Of a stretch of DNA of 64,000 nt, positions 1 to 11,130 are shown one piece after another. A program made the translations under genes and the position numbers. The notes beneath the pieces were generated by a model. It searched no databases, was not told where the DNA came from, and was given only the letters and a program-made list of their open reading frames with translations. Every line of letters starts with the position of its first letter. The stretch's first letter is position 1. The stretch lies in assembly GCA_021234155.1 (NCBI GenBank), contig JAJEKV010000006.1, forward strand, positions 6,545,727-6,609,726. The letters run 5' to 3'. Origin of the DNA: Isoetes taiwanensis (Eukaryota; Streptophyta; Lycopodiopsida; Isoetales; Isoetaceae).

Positions 1-102
1 CCTTCTTTTTTGCTTTCTTTCCTCAGTGGCTATTTTCTACCAATAATTTTTTATTTTTTTCTTGATGGCTTGCTAACTCTAGTCAATTTATTGTGGTTAC
101 AG

Positions 103-261
103 TCGCTGTGCCTTCATATACAAACTTACTCGGGAGAAGTTCATTTAGTAGCATCTTCTACCACAAGCATCATCCCTGACCCAAAAACATTGCTACAACA
201 TTGCGTAGATGCAGTCGAAGACATGATAAAAGCATCAACTCAGCCGTCTGTCAATCCTTGA
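103..261 (+). CDS. possible 3'-terminal exon, unknown protein
   Basis: The reading frame encodes 52 residues, starting SLCLHIQTYSGEVHLVASS and ending PSVNP before a TGA. It is preceded by a good plant intron end: a CTAAC branch-site-like motif at 72-76, a T-rich stretch and TTACAG at 97-102. The codons look like protein (mixed polar residues, no low complexity), but I do not recognise the family. Upstream exons would lie outside the window. A second AG (TTTCCTCAG, about 19-27) could extend the exon leftwards in the same frame. It may also be a chance ORF. Confidence 0.3.
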   Translation, partial: SLCLHIQTYSGEVHLVASSTTSIIPDPKTLLQHCVDAVEDMIKASTQPSVNP

Positions 262-436
262 ATAATTTCTCAACAACGGAGACAATAACCAGGATTTTAC
301 ACCACACATGACAATTCTTGCTTGTGCAACCTAAACCAAAATTGTGAACAACATTCTGAAGGCACAAGAAAACATCACGGCACATCAAAGTAAGCTATAT
401 AAGATAAATCACACCATATGATGTCACATTAGTGCA

Positions 437-585
437 GTTCACTTAAACACCATTGTAAGCTAATAAGAGAAAATTCATCCTCCTTGGCATTTAAAAAACT
501 TGAAGTTCAGTCCACTTAATAACATTGTAAGTTTGGGCCATAAGCCAATAAGAGAAAATTCATCCTCGGCATTTGAAAAGCTTGA
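437..585. repeat. imperfect tandem duplication (about 70-80 bp unit)
   Basis: Two diverged copies, at 437-504 and 505-585, share GTTCA..CACTTAA, ACATTGTAAG, AATAAGAGAAAATTCATCC and the GGCATTT.AAAA.CTTGA end. The second copy carries a small insertion (TTTGGGCCATAAG). Confidence 0.7.
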
Positions 586-682
586 TGAAATTCAATATTA
601 TCGAATGAGTATAACAAATTGGAACCTTTAGAGGATGATGAATTAAATGGGAATGTCAATATTTACCGTTCATAGAGGTTTT

Positions 683-1058
683 TCCTTTTTTTCGTGCCCC
701 TTTTTCAGGTTCCCTTTTCCCTTTTCCCTCTCCTTTTTTCTTTTTCCTTTCCCTTTCCCATGCGCTTTGTCTATCCCCTCTCTTGTTTCCCCTTAAATTT
801 TTCTCCTTTTCCCACCCTTTCCCTATTCCCTTTTTCTCGGTACCTTTTTTCCTTTCCCTTTTTCCCTCCTTTATTCTATTCCTTTTTTATTTTTCCCATG
901 CCATTTTCCCCTTCTCTTTTCCCCTTTCTTTGCCATTTTCCTCTTCCTCTTTTTTCTATGCCATTCTTCCCTTCCCTTTCTCCCTTTTCTTTTTCCTTTT
1001 TACCCATGCCTTTCCTCCCCTTTTCTTTTCCCCCTTTTTCCTTTCCCTTTCCCCTTAA
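683..1058. repeat. polypyrimidine (C/T) tract
   Basis: About 375 bases consist almost only of T and C on the + strand, in runs such as TTTTCCCC, broken by a recurring CATGCCATT-like motif. Overlapping ORFs of F, P, S and L residues across it are by-products of composition, not genes. Such tracts can form triplex DNA and appear by slippage. Confidence 0.85.
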
Positions 1059-2555
1059 GAGATCAAATCATGACCAATCATGGTGGTGGAAAGTCGTGTG
1101 ATAAATCTCGGCCTTCACAATTCAGAATTCATTAGATGGTTCTGTATATATGACCCTTTAAACAATAACTCATATCAAGCAATAGCATGTCTTAAATAAT
1201 GAAGAAAAGTGTGAAGGAAACTACAAACTATACAAAGCCATCACTAAATGGAAACACATGAGACTAAACCATGAGTTGGCAAAGCTAAAGAAAGATAATT
1301 AAAACGCTAATCATGTGCAAGACACAAAAATGTCAGCCCCTAGAAACTTCAATGCTAGAAAATGAAAGGAAAGGCACATCCACATGCAAGAAAAAATGAT
1401 TAAAATGCTGATACTGGAACCAACTCCAAGCAAAGGCTCACTTTCATGGATAAATATGCACGATAGGATATTAAGAACTAATGGCTGTGTAATGCATAAA
1501 ATGTAATACTGAAAAGTGATGCAAAATGTTAGCTAGAATCTAGCAGTATGTGAGGTATGAAATCTAGGATCTTAGAGCCCAAAGATCTAGGAGCATCTGA
1601 TGCATGAATGTGACACTATAAGACAACAATATTAGCGATTTAAAAGGGCAAAGGGGCACAACAAAGTGGAAAAATGGGAAAATAAAACTCTGACTATGTG
1701 TTTGCACGACTTCTAAGTTTAAGATCAACGGGCAAAGAGTCATAACATTGAGAAAATATTTTAATGTTTGTTTGCACAAATGCCTATGTATAAGATCGAC
1801 ACCCACATGAGCAAAATTAGAATGCAAAAGCAAAGATCTGCTGAATGTAACAAGAAATTGGCAAATTGACAATTTGAAACCATGTCTCAAGCACAAGGAC
1901 TTAATAACCAACGAGCACAAACTGCAAATGTGATAAACTTCAAATTAAAATAAGGTAGATTACAATAAGAAACTACCGGCACCTTGCATGCAATGCCAAA
2001 TATCCTTAAAATCTTAAATGCAAAAATGACACCATTTCTTAGCAAAGTACCTCTCAAATACTTTCTAGAGCTCACCTGCTAACCTTCCCTTTAAGGCGTC
2101 AAACCTGCTGCTACTAGTATATAAAAATGATTAATGCCATGTAACAAGATATGAACCAATTGGAGCTCAAGCCATGGTATTAAAAACAATGGACCATTAG
2201 CCTATAACAAAACAGTTCTTATGGTTTATCGAAATCTATGTGGATATAAAATTTGAGGGAGCATCATAGCCAGTAAGTAACTGCACTGCATCTAGCACGT
2301 CTACAAGAATGTGACAAGAATAAGAATAAAGTTTAAAACAAAATGTGCCTTCCTCAAATAACCGTCCTAAATCTCCTGATATTCATGACTTCCGTGCTCT
2401 TATGGTTGGCATACTGTGTATATCTTGCCTCCATGGTGAGTGTTGATTCTGAACAATAGTAATGTTAGACTAGCAAGCATTTGCAACCACCACATGACAT
2501 CAGCTTGAATTGGATTCAAAACAAACAGATAAACTTGATTAAGTAGAATCTGAAC
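1059..2555. other. intergenic, no supported feature
   Basis: AT-rich sequence. The longest ORFs (minus strand, 1564-1920 and 1887-2075) have no recognisable domain, no splice context and ordinary random-ORF composition. I see nothing to annotate. Confidence 0.5.
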
Positions 2556-2559
2556 TGCC

Positions 2560-3335
2560 ATCATTGCTCTTATGTGGCACCAAAGGAAGTTCAAATGAGA
2601 GAGCTGACCATGATGTCACGATAGTTGGCTGGGCAGTGAGGGTCACCTGCCTTGTATATGGGCGCAACTCTACTAGTAGTCCACTGATGGGGGAAGCCTT
2701 CCTGCAATGCCTTATTGAATAGTGCCGTGAGGACAGGCACCATTGGGGGCCCAGCCCACTCGAGAAGTTCTGCCTGCATGCCATCAAGATCTGATGCCTT
2801 CCCATTAGCGAGGCATTGTAGGCCCATTATGGCATCCCCCAGTGCTAGGCCCATCTGCAGAGGTACTGCTGCCCAACCCCCCAATGGATCATAAAGCTGC
2901 TGTAAGTATTGTACCCATTGCTCCGAGGTGATGGCCGTGCAGGCTTGCTCAATACCCTTATCCAGAATGTCCTGGGGTATCTGGCTTTCTTGGTCTTGAG
3001 GAAAGAGCAGTATTGACTGATGGCCTGTGGGCGGATGGTGGGATCAATGACTTGTCAAATCCAGCGTTTCATCTCCCTACATTCATCAGTGGCTCCCGAG
3101 GGCCTCTGTGAGCGGCCTCTCCCAAAGCATTTGTCACCAGCCGTCAGAAGGAGCTGAGTCAGCTGGGCAGTTTGCTGCTGAAGTGTGGAAAGCTGCAGTG
3201 TTCCCGCCAGGTCATGCTCAGGCATCCGGGCATAGGTCACTACACGATCATAATCCAGGCACGGCCTTGGCACATGGGGTGCTGAGGCAATGGTCGAACT
3301 CAAAACAGCTGGGCTGGATCATGATACATGGGTAA
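2560..3335 (-). mobile_element. LINE fragment (linker and N-terminal RT part of ORF2)
   Basis: Read on the minus strand, two pieces match parts of the nearly complete LINE at 59.3-64 kb. Bases 3303-3055 carry RPCLDYDRVVTYARMPEHDL and KCFGRGRSQRPS, matching RLRLDYERAPTYSQM and RCFGRSRSRQTS there. Bases 2884-2591 carry LANGKASDLDGMQAELLEWA and IYKAGDPHCPANYRDI, the start of the reverse transcriptase domain. The copy lacks the catalytic YADD region, the endonuclease and the 3' tail, and it carries frameshifts. It is a dead fragment of the same family, inserted in the same orientation as the other members in the window. Confidence 0.85.
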
Positions 3336-3929
3336 TGTGCACGTGGCGTGTAGCACTATCCCCGTTGATAAAAATCACGAATGAGAACAAGTAGATTTCA
3401 ATTTCAAGAACTGGGGTGGATCATGATACATGGAAAATGTGCATGTCATCTATTTAAACAATTGCACCTAAAGTGGATGGTGCCAAATAATGTCATTGTC
3501 AATTTTTTTTTTTGAGGTTGCACAGACCTCGACTGAAGGTAATTGCCTACATTACTAGCAATTAGCAGTTTGAATTTAGATAGCACTTTAAATAATAGGC
3601 AATAGAGTGTCTTGGTAACTTCTCCTTTTTAAGACAGATTGAAACAATCTACAAAGTGGTAACTGTCATTGTGTTTTGATTGTTTGTGAAATGCGAAAAG
3701 ACAAACTCTGCCACAATGCAACTAAACAGATTTGAGTTATATGGATGGTATAGGTTATTTCTATAGAAACCACAATTTTAAATAAATCTAACATAGCAAC
3801 TTCCATGACATTTAGTTGATCCATGCATCTACAGGTCCATGATGAACCTCTATGATCTGCAATTGGTTTCTTTTTGGTGCACGTATTTCTTTCTTTTTCC
3901 ACAATTTCTAGAGTTTACCACATATTGTA
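3336..3929. other. intergenic, no supported feature
   Basis: AT-rich. It holds a T11 run at about 3508-3518 followed by GAGGTTGCACAGACCTC, an inverted GAGGT/ACCTC pair that could be a worn element end. No gene is visible. Confidence 0.4.
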
Positions 3930-3964
3930 CTTATGCCCGGCAATGCCGAGCACCCGTTACTAGT
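3930..3964 (+). mobile_element. Helitron-like 3' terminus (candidate)
   Basis: GCCCGGCAATGCCGAGC can fold into a short GC stem (CGGCA/TGCCG). It is followed within about 10 bases by CGTTACTAGTATATAT, that is, a CTAG end next to an AT-rich target. Plant Helitrons typically end in a short hairpin followed by CTRR and insert between A and T. I cannot find the matching 5' TC end. Confidence 0.3.
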
Positions 3965-4080
3965 ATATATATATTTTACAACGTAACCATCCAATATTAT
4001 CATAACCTATCATGTCTAACTACCATTTAAAAACACTAAACAAACCACATCTCAATTTGGAATGTAGATTAAAAGGTATG

Positions 4081-4510
4081 AATATGTAGCAAAATAACAG
4101 GGGGTTCCAGGGGGATTTGATATAGATATAATTCTTGAAACCATAGACCATATCCCTAAAACAATTCAATGGGTTATTATAAAAAAAAACATAGATTTAA
4201 GATAAAAAATAGTCACATTAGCTCACTAGTTAGATTGGTTAAAGTAGTCTTATTAGGACATTGAGTTATTTTAGTAGAGGTTCGAATCCCCGTATTTCAT
4301 ATTCTAAAAGCTTAAATGAAACCGTATAGAGGCACGATATACCATCAAAACCTTAGGCAAACTCGTATTCGACATCTTAAAATCATAGGCGTCCCCAATC
4401 ATAATTGAGCATAATCGAAACGAGAGGTGTCCAGAGGCTCCAACATACAGTCTGGGCCGTAGGATTGACAGATCCGACGACTGTGGTAGTCCAGGGTGCA
4501 CCTCGTTTAG
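4081..4510 (+). mobile_element. tRNA-derived SINE-like unit, copy 1
   Basis: The 430-bp unit contains a tRNA-like pol III promoter: A-box-like TAGCTCACTAGTTAGATTGG at 4219-4238 and a perfect B box GGTTCGAATCC at 4279-4289, about 60 bases apart as in a tRNA. The arms do not pair well enough for a working tRNA. The unit begins AATATGTAGCAAAATAACAG and ends CACCTCGTTTAG. It is followed head to tail by a nearly identical copy, and a third diverged copy lies at 29.93 kb. Confidence 0.65.
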
Positions 4511-4940
4511 AATATGTAGCAAAATAACAGGGGGTTCCAGGGGGATTTGATATAGATATAATTCTTGAAACCATAGACCATATCCCTAAAACAATTCAAT
4601 GGGTTATTATAAAAAAAAAAATAGATTTAAGATAAAAAATAGTCACATTAGCTCACTAGTTAGATTGGTTAAAGTAGTCTTATTAGGATATTGAGTTATT
4701 TTAGTAGAGGTTCGAATCCCCGTATTTCATATTCTAAAAGCTTAAATGAAACCGTATAGAGGCACGATATACCATCAAAACCTTAGGCAAACTCGTATTC
4801 GACATCTTAAAATCATAGGCGTCCCCAATCATAATTGAGCATAATCGAAACGAGAGGTGTCCAGAGGCTCCAACATACAGTCTGGGCCGTAGGATTGACA
4901 GATCCGACGACTGTGGTAGTCCAGGGTGCACCTCGTTTAG
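4511..4940 (+). mobile_element. tRNA-derived SINE-like unit, copy 2 (tandem)
   Basis: This copy is identical to copy 1 except at about two positions: a C/A change in the A-rich stretch near 4620, and GGACATT becoming GGATATT near 4688. The A box lies at 4649-4668 and the B box at 4709-4719. The near identity points to a very recent duplication or to an assembly duplication. Confidence 0.65.
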
Positions 4941-5126
4941 AAGATTAGACCTGATATTGCATTAAGTGCATTTTATGAAAGGATACGTTGAAAGTAATCC
5001 AAAGGTTCAGCTATGGTACCAAGGGATGTTGCCTTTTGCCAATAAAACCACACTACTAAGTCTACCTGAACTGTATCTATTCTATAGATACCATCTCATA
5101 TAAGGTCTCTTCCCTCATAAAACAGG

Positions 5127-7660
5127 TTTGCAAAAGCATTTGCAAGGGCGGATTGAAACAGTTTTGCAGCGTCTGCTACATGTGCTAGAGCAGTTTTGCA
5201 GTAACATTGATATGGAAGTGAATAAGAAAAGTAGAACAAAAGTGATGGCTGGCAGATCTCGAGACACAGTGGTAAGGAATTTTGATGGTAAAATTCTAGA
5301 ACATGTTATACAATCAAACCATATATAATGCAGTTTCCTATTTTCATTTTCTGTTTTTGTCACACTGCAATTTTTCTGCGCCGCAATCTAATCTTATATT
5401 TGCCTGCCACGTGTATTTTTTTTAATAGTCTTTCGACGCCTGGCTATTAGCGATGGCGGGCATGCTTGACCTCAGATTAGCCCTGCCACTGCAAGGTATG
5501 TTGCTCAGATGTTCTGTCTGCCGGCGTAAGAAGAGAAAGCGAGCGATGGCAATATGCAGGAAAAAAGGGGGTTGTCAGTATGCTTTCAAGGCAAGTCACA
5601 AGAAAATTTCAATGAAGCGAAATGCGAAACTAAATTCGGCCAGATTCTACTGTGCAAAAGTGTCGGTTTATTGCCGGACGCCGAACCCAGCTCCTGCGGG
5701 CACAACTTCACTAACGGGCATTTCGGTAACCTCTTCGAGTTTGCTCTTTTGTGCTTAGAAATTTAGGTTAGGAAGCCTTTAACGGTATTTGGGTATGGCA
5801 ACGTGCTTGGTATTCTTGCAATGATTTGTCTGCAGGTCATGTTCCTAAAGCTAGTTCTGGTCTATATTCATGCATTTTTTTCCCTAATTTAAGTAATAAG
5901 ATGGACTTTTGTAGGTATATGAGCAAGCAACCGGGTTGACATGGAAGACCGATAGGGATTGGAGTAGAAATCTTAAACCCAAGAAGTTCTCACCGTAATA
6001 AAACGCTTTGTTTCCACCAATCCATTTGAAGAGGTCAATCCCAATGCAGCTCGGCAAGTGAGGTATATGGCACGATGATGGAATTATTAGTCAACTCAAG
6101 GAATTGCTGCCCCGGTAATCTGTTGCATTCCTTGCTTTTAAGCTCATTATACTCTGAAAGGCAAACAACTTTAGAAACCCATACTACGATCAAGATTCTT
6201 GCCCTTTGGCCTTTTGTGTTGAAGATGGGCTTCATGCAATCGTGGTTTAAAGGGATCTCCAATCTTATTCTTATATATCTTCCCCGGCCTACACATTAGC
6301 AATGGGCTACCTTTCGGATGGATGCGGCCGGATGCTAGGGAAGTGCTTGTTTGTCATGCCCTTTCATGCGAAAAAAAGTAGATCCCGATTTTGAGGCGCG
6401 AGAAAGAAATCTTTTCAAGTGGTATGCTTTCGTCATCCAAAGAGATACATTATAGCTACCAATTTATTGCACACACACACGAGAACATAGCAATAACGAC
6501 AAAAGTGAATTTTCTGCGGTATCATGGATGCTTTATTACTAGTCGGCAATGTGACAATCGGCAAGATTGTCTTACCTAGATGTTAACAGCCTGTTTCAAA
6601 ACTAAAAGCATCTGAGATGCTAAGTAATCATATCCTATGCATTTTCGTTGTTTCAGTACGTGAAGCAGTGGTTCAGGACAATGACATGTCAAGAAGCAAG
6701 GACAATGACATGTCAAGAAGCATGGCAGATGATAAGTATCTGGAGGTATTGACTGCTTTACCTTGCCATTTGGGTTATCTTAAATCTCTATTGCTTCACC
6801 AGTCATACTTCGGAGCAAATGTGCTGCACCCTTGGACAACACTAACTATCATGAAATCTGGACCTTTATACCTGAGAATGTTTGAAGTTATATGCTGCGT
6901 AATGCCTGAAAAATATACGTTCACCTGTTGTCTCAGTTCAAACTATTGAACAATTCTTACTGTTACTACATTTGATTTATGCAGATACGGTGGAGCGCTT
7001 TTATATCTTGACATGTTTATTTTTTGTGTTGCCCTTGACCTCTTGTTGTGAGAGTAATAAGCACATTAGCATAAATAAACATATGGCTATGTGCATGCCA
7101 AATTGTTTTCCAAAGTTTTTCTTATCAAATATTAAGTCTTGTGTATGTGGTGTACAATGCCTATTATTTAAGAAACAAGATGCAATCCAAACCATGTTCT
7201 GTTCTGCAAGTTAAGGAACCAGAGAAAGAGCTGCCTCTAAAATGCATGTAAGTTTAATTCTTTTAATCCATGTAGCCTTCAACAGTTTGTCATGTTGATA
7301 TTGCATATTGCACCAGAACATTGTTAATTTGTGGTCACATTAGTGATTAATGATAAAACTGCCACCTAATCTTTTTGCATGTTCTATTGTTGGCGTGTGT
7401 TTCTTTCCCAATTGTGTGACTATTTTTATAACATAAGAGGCTAAAGTATAATTTTGTCGGTCCTGTTCTTCACATTGAAATTGAGTTATTATATCTAGAA
7501 GCCTTTTTGCTCGCAGCCAAGTGCCTCAGATCATGCCTATAAACTTGGAGCCCTGTGTTCCAATGGTGAGGAAGCACCCATAGGTTGCAAAACCACTATC
7601 TTCTTCAATGGAGTTCGTTTGCTGCAGAGATTTCACCTGGCATATTGTGCAGCAGTTTAG
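5127..7660 (+). CDS. possible spliced gene of unknown function (partial model)
   Basis: Four candidate exons have acceptable splice sites. The first, 5127-5271, follows CATAAAACAG and ends at GTG|GTAAGG; it encodes a helical stretch LQKHLQGRIETVLQRLLHVL. The second starts at 6657 after TTGTTTCAG, is in phase with the first (YVKQWFRTM), and ends near 6745 at GAG|GTATTG. A short one at 7213-7248 ends in GTAAGTTT. A terminal one at 7518-7660 follows CTCGCAG and reads PSASDHAYKLGALC to a TAG. The second exon carries an in-frame 24-bp tandem duplication (6676-6723). I do not recognise the protein, cannot find a start, and the phase between the later exons is unproven. Confidence 0.3.
6676..6723. 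repeat. exact 24-bp tandem duplication
   Basis: GGACAATGACATGTCAAGAA plus GCAA occurs twice, at 6676-6699 and 6700-6723. It is a multiple of three and lies inside a candidate exon, so the frame would be kept. Confidence 0.9.
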
Positions 7661-7990
7661 CAATGTTATACAAGGGTTAGACCCGATTTGAAGATTAGAG
7701 TTCTCCAACTTAAACACATTTAGTTCGATTTTGCAAGCCCATAACTGAGATCCTTTTTGACTTGATACAAAAATTTACCTTGCTGCGAGTTGGGCAAGAG
7801 AAATGTTCGCGGCGACCTTGGCCACCGCGATAAATTTCTTGTATAAATAATTGGAATTGAGTTCACAAATGACTTTAGATGGTCCGTGGGGATAGGGAAG
7901 TTGGAGGTCTTCGGGTAATATGTGGAGAAATTGAACAGGTCCAGAAGAGGTTTCTGTTAAAAAAGTTAGGAGTAAAAGTTCAAACTCCCT

Positions 7991-8500
7991 ATGAGATGTT
8001 GTTTGCAGAGACATGATTATATCCATTGGAGGTGGAAACCTTGTTCCAAACTCTTGCTTACTCTTGCTTACTATCAAAGGATACAAAGCATGGACGACGA
8101 AAGGATAACCAAACACGCTTTGAGAGAGTCTCAAACACAGAGTCAAGCTGAATGGTATAGTCATATTCTAGAGTGGGGTGCATTTAGGGGCGCTGATCTT
8201 GATGATCTGGGATTGTGTGCACTCGTGATTGAGTGTGCTTTACAGGAGCTGTGACCAAATGGTGATGTTGGAGTTAAGGAAGAGTTTCTATAGATAAGAA
8301 ATTAATGCAGACCTATCTAAAGGTGAAACTTAGTCACATGAAATGGCAATTCACTACCAAAGAGGGCGAGATCATGGGGTGGCAAGATAGCTGCGTTTTA
8401 CCCATGTTATCATGTTGAAAAGTGGAGGATGAGGATCATATATACGTTAGTGAGGTGTCCAACCTTTGATCATAATCACATGTAGTCATTTTTTCGCTTT
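7991..8500 (+). mobile_element. degenerate LINE C-terminal region
   Basis: The + strand frame at 7991-8254 reads ITKHALRESQTQSQAEWYSH and WGAFRGADLDDL, similar in layout to the region after the RT domain of the LINEs at 15 and 60 kb. From 8310 a broken frame reads AYLKVKLSHMKWQ, then a VEDEDHIY-like piece and RCPTFDHN. These recall the YLKAHI and VEDEHHALQECPAY parts of those elements. Several stops and frameshifts are present, so this is an old fragment. The assignment rests on motif order only. Confidence 0.45.
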
Positions 8501-8739
8501 TGTTGAATCTTTCTCCACCAAAGTTGAAAACATATCTTAATGTGAGTATTTGAAATCTAAAAATAAGCTACTAGCTCTATATAAAATGGCACCTAAGGGA
8601 GTGTTTGTTTATATTCTATTCTATTAATGTTTGAGTTTCAATGATGGATCCGAAGGTCCGAATACATAACAATAGATAAATAAACAAATAAATAAAAATC
8701 TTGTTGATTTTTTGATTACTATAGACATCTTTTGATACC

Positions 8740-8890
8740 CCACGTTAGTTTAATGATGGCGAAAGAATAGAATGACTTTTTATGTCCTATTCTTGAGGCC
8801 TCACGTTAGCTCTAATGATGGTAGAAGAATAGAATGAATTTTTATGTCCTGCCATCGAGACCAATTCGCATGGGACCACATCCAGTCCAA
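8740..8890 (-). mobile_element. old LINE 3' end with AGAAT-type tail, partly duplicated
   Basis: At 8828-8885 the + strand reads AGAATAGAATGAATTTTTAT, then GTCC, GAGACCAATTC and GCATGGGACC. This matches the minus-strand LINE ends at 26.55 and 59.35 kb (TTTTTATCRTCC..GAGRCCAAT..CTATGGGACCC). A similar GAATAGAATGACTTTTTATG block lies just to the left at about 8766-8790, with a shared CACGTTAG upstream. The microsatellite end was therefore duplicated or inserted twice. Confidence 0.5.
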
Positions 8891-8899
8891 ATTTTTGGG

Positions 8900-9488
8900 A
8901 CGCGACATTGTTATGCCTCAAAACTTGAGGAATGGGCTGAGAATGGATGATGTTAACTAAGCGGGCAAAATTTCAGCATGGGAAGATAGTCTATCTGTTT
9001 TAGATTGCAAAAGTTAGAACAGAGAAAAAAAAAGGGAACCTTGCTCACGAGTTAAAGAACTCGTAGCAAGGTTGTGTTATTTCTATGGAGAATTGTTATA
9101 CCTACCCTTGCTGAAGAAGGGGGGTTGTCTATGAAGACATCATGGAGAGGTGATTTTCTATACAAGAGAGGAGGGTCAAAGAAATTCTAGAATGATTGAA
9201 GAGAATTCAGTGAGCGGCAAATTTTGGGGAACCCTTGCATCCTACGTGTTGAAATCAGGAATTTCCGATATAGAAAAAAATTCTCAAAAAGTTTTTCGGC
9301 AAGCATGAAATTCTTCATTTTCATGCTAAAAACTAGTTCTTTGCTTAATGGTTCATGTTAGCTTAAATGATGTAGGAAATTTACCTTTTTCTTTACAGAG
9401 TTTTGAGTATGTCGCTGACTAGAAGAGAGAGTCTCGGCTTCTGATAGAAGATTCAAAAGTGACCTCTGCCTCCATAGAGGATTGAAAG
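8900..9488. other. intergenic, no supported feature
   Basis: AT-rich, with a small inverted pair (ACGAGTTAAAGAACTCGT at about 9047-9064). No ORF or element that I can name. Confidence 0.4.
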
Positions 9489-9712
9489 TGTTAAATTATA
9501 TGCCCACGTGGCATATCCAGGTGGCACTGCATGCACACCTCACCGATCCAGCCCAAGAGCCACAATCGTGACTCTTGGCCATGGGTTGTGTCTTTGTATG
9601 TTCACGCCTCTTGGAGGCGTATATCTGTAATGCTACGGTGAGGGCTATTCTCACCAAGATCAGTCCAATCCATTATTATTGTCTTACCTCTTCCGTGTTC
9701 CTAAATCTAACA
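9489..9712. mobile_element. solo LTR (candidate, 224 bp)
   Basis: The segment starts TGTTAAATTATATGCC and ends CCTAAATCTAACA, so it has TG..CA ends with a TGTTA/TAACA terminal inverted repeat. The flanking five bases are GAAAG on the left and TAAAG on the right, a four-of-five match to a 5-bp target duplication. Inside are CACGTGG and a TATA-like GTATATCTGTAATG. No internal retrotransposon sequence borders it, which fits LTR-LTR recombination. Confidence 0.5.
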
Positions 9713-10430
9713 TAAAGATGCATTAAAAATCGCAAGATACAACCGTCTTAAACAAAGATATGATTTACTTGGTGCATGGATTGCGGGAATTGTTCCTTTA
9801 TACGAAGTATCCCTGTATCCCTGAGTATACATACTTGAGTACGTCAGCAAACTCATAATGACATGTTCAGGATTATTTCTTTTGTATGTTGGATTGAAAC
9901 CAAATTAGTTAGCTATAGCACAGGCACCGAATTCAGAATTACTGCTGGGAATGAAATCAATACGAATCTAATCCAGTATAATACAAAACCAAGAACCAAC
10001 TGAAATTTTTCTCCTCTTTGTCGGCATGAATTGCTGCACTTTATCAACCAGGAATCATGTGTAAATCTGGATGCAACGAAAATAAGGCGCTCCCTCTCCT
10101 GGTATAGATTACACAGAAAATATATTTAGATGGGGCTGCTGCTAAATCACAATAGTGTACGAGATTAATTTTAGGACCCAGACAGTGCATTCAACTCAAG
10201 GTACAGAAATACACAGCAAACACGCGTCAGATCTAATGATTCTAAGAGAAAATGAGCAGGATAAGCATGGTTATTTATAACATTTATAATACTGAATCTC
10301 AAAATTTAGGCACTACAATTTATACCTTGGATAACATCTGGTGTAATACTCAATCTCAAAATGAAAGCTCAATAGTGATTTATACCTTGGATTACATATG
10401 GTGTTGAGACCAAGCTGCAGGAGAATTGAA
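9713..10430. other. intergenic with a local 60-bp duplication
   Basis: TTTATACCTTGGAT(A/T)ACAT occurs at about 10319 and 10379, with CTCAATCTCAAAAT-like flanks at about 10290 and 10348, so a 60-bp unit is tandemly repeated. I see nothing else. Confidence 0.5.
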
Positions 10431-10480
10431 TTGAATTGAATTGATTTTTATCGTCAAGGCAGAGGCAGAGGTTTGTGGCA
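10430..10480 (-). mobile_element. LINE-type 3' end with AATTC-type tail
   Basis: Four GAATT repeats are followed by GATTTTTATCGTCAAGGC. On the minus strand this reads GCCTTGACGATAAAAATC followed by AATTC repeats. That is the same GACGATAAAAA terminal motif as in the AGAAT-tailed LINEs, but with a different tail unit. The sequence to the right (to about 10670) is higher in GC and may be more of the element, but no RT motif is present. Confidence 0.5.
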
Positions 10481-10739
10481 GTATGAAGGGGAGGCCTCGA
10501 GGGCCCGGGCCTCTCCTCCATACTACTACAAAACCCTGCCGCTTCCTCGAGCTCCATATCCACCGGATTCAGAAGCATTCCGTTTCCGCCCTTTAAGAAT
10601 AACAAGGAATTATATGAAAGGAATTGGACGGCCGCAAGTGAATCTCTCGCCGCCCGTTTGGACGCCACTTCAGTTGACGGTTAGGATGCAAAGTTTGGCC
10701 CATGTTGCCTAAGCATGTTTGTCCTCGGAATTTAAAATT

Positions 10740-11130
10740 TGTCACGTTGTCCCCTTCCCCAATTGAGCTGTTCAATCAGCATCTTAGGGTGGCATCTTAC
10801 ATTTTGGTTGTTGGCTCTCAAACTTGTAGGCCAAGCACCACTCTGACTTGTTCTCCTCTTGTCTGCACATCAATAGCAATGATAATGACCCATCTCCACA
10901 TGTCGTACCCTTATTGTGTATCCTTAACAACCTGGCGTTCAAGTTTTAAGGCTGAGATCAGATCTCAGCCGTTCGTTGTAAGATTATTACCCACCAATAA
11001 CACATTAAAAAGTGCATAAACACCTAGTTTGTTATGCCAAATGGCTATAAACACCTAGATTGCTATGAAAACCAGCATATAAACCACCACAAAAGCACTA
11101 TAAAACTCTTGGGCCCAGGTTGTTAAGGCG
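10740..11130. other. intergenic, no supported feature
   Basis: No gene recognised. The stretch just before 11131 has loose repeats of ATAAACACCTAG(T/A)TTG(T/C)TATG that resemble parts of the adjoining palindrome. Confidence 0.4.

Noticed and set aside
694-1101. 135-residue ORF of mostly F, P, S, L
   Set aside because: It is a translation of the polypyrimidine tract in one of several open frames; composition alone explains it.
4215-4295. Working tRNA gene
   Set aside because: A and B boxes are present but the acceptor and anticodon arms do not pair as in a tRNA, and the sequence is part of a 430-bp repeat; a SINE head fits better.
5453-5758. 101-residue ORF with a basic CSVCRRKKRKR stretch
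   Set aside because: A possible small gene with an upstream CACGTG, but a second overlapping frame is equally open and nothing supports expression or homology. It lies inside a putative intron.
10369-10668. 99-residue minus-strand ORF
   Set aside because: It runs into a LINE-type 3' motif and a GAATT microsatellite and has no recognisable domain; probably untranslated element sequence.
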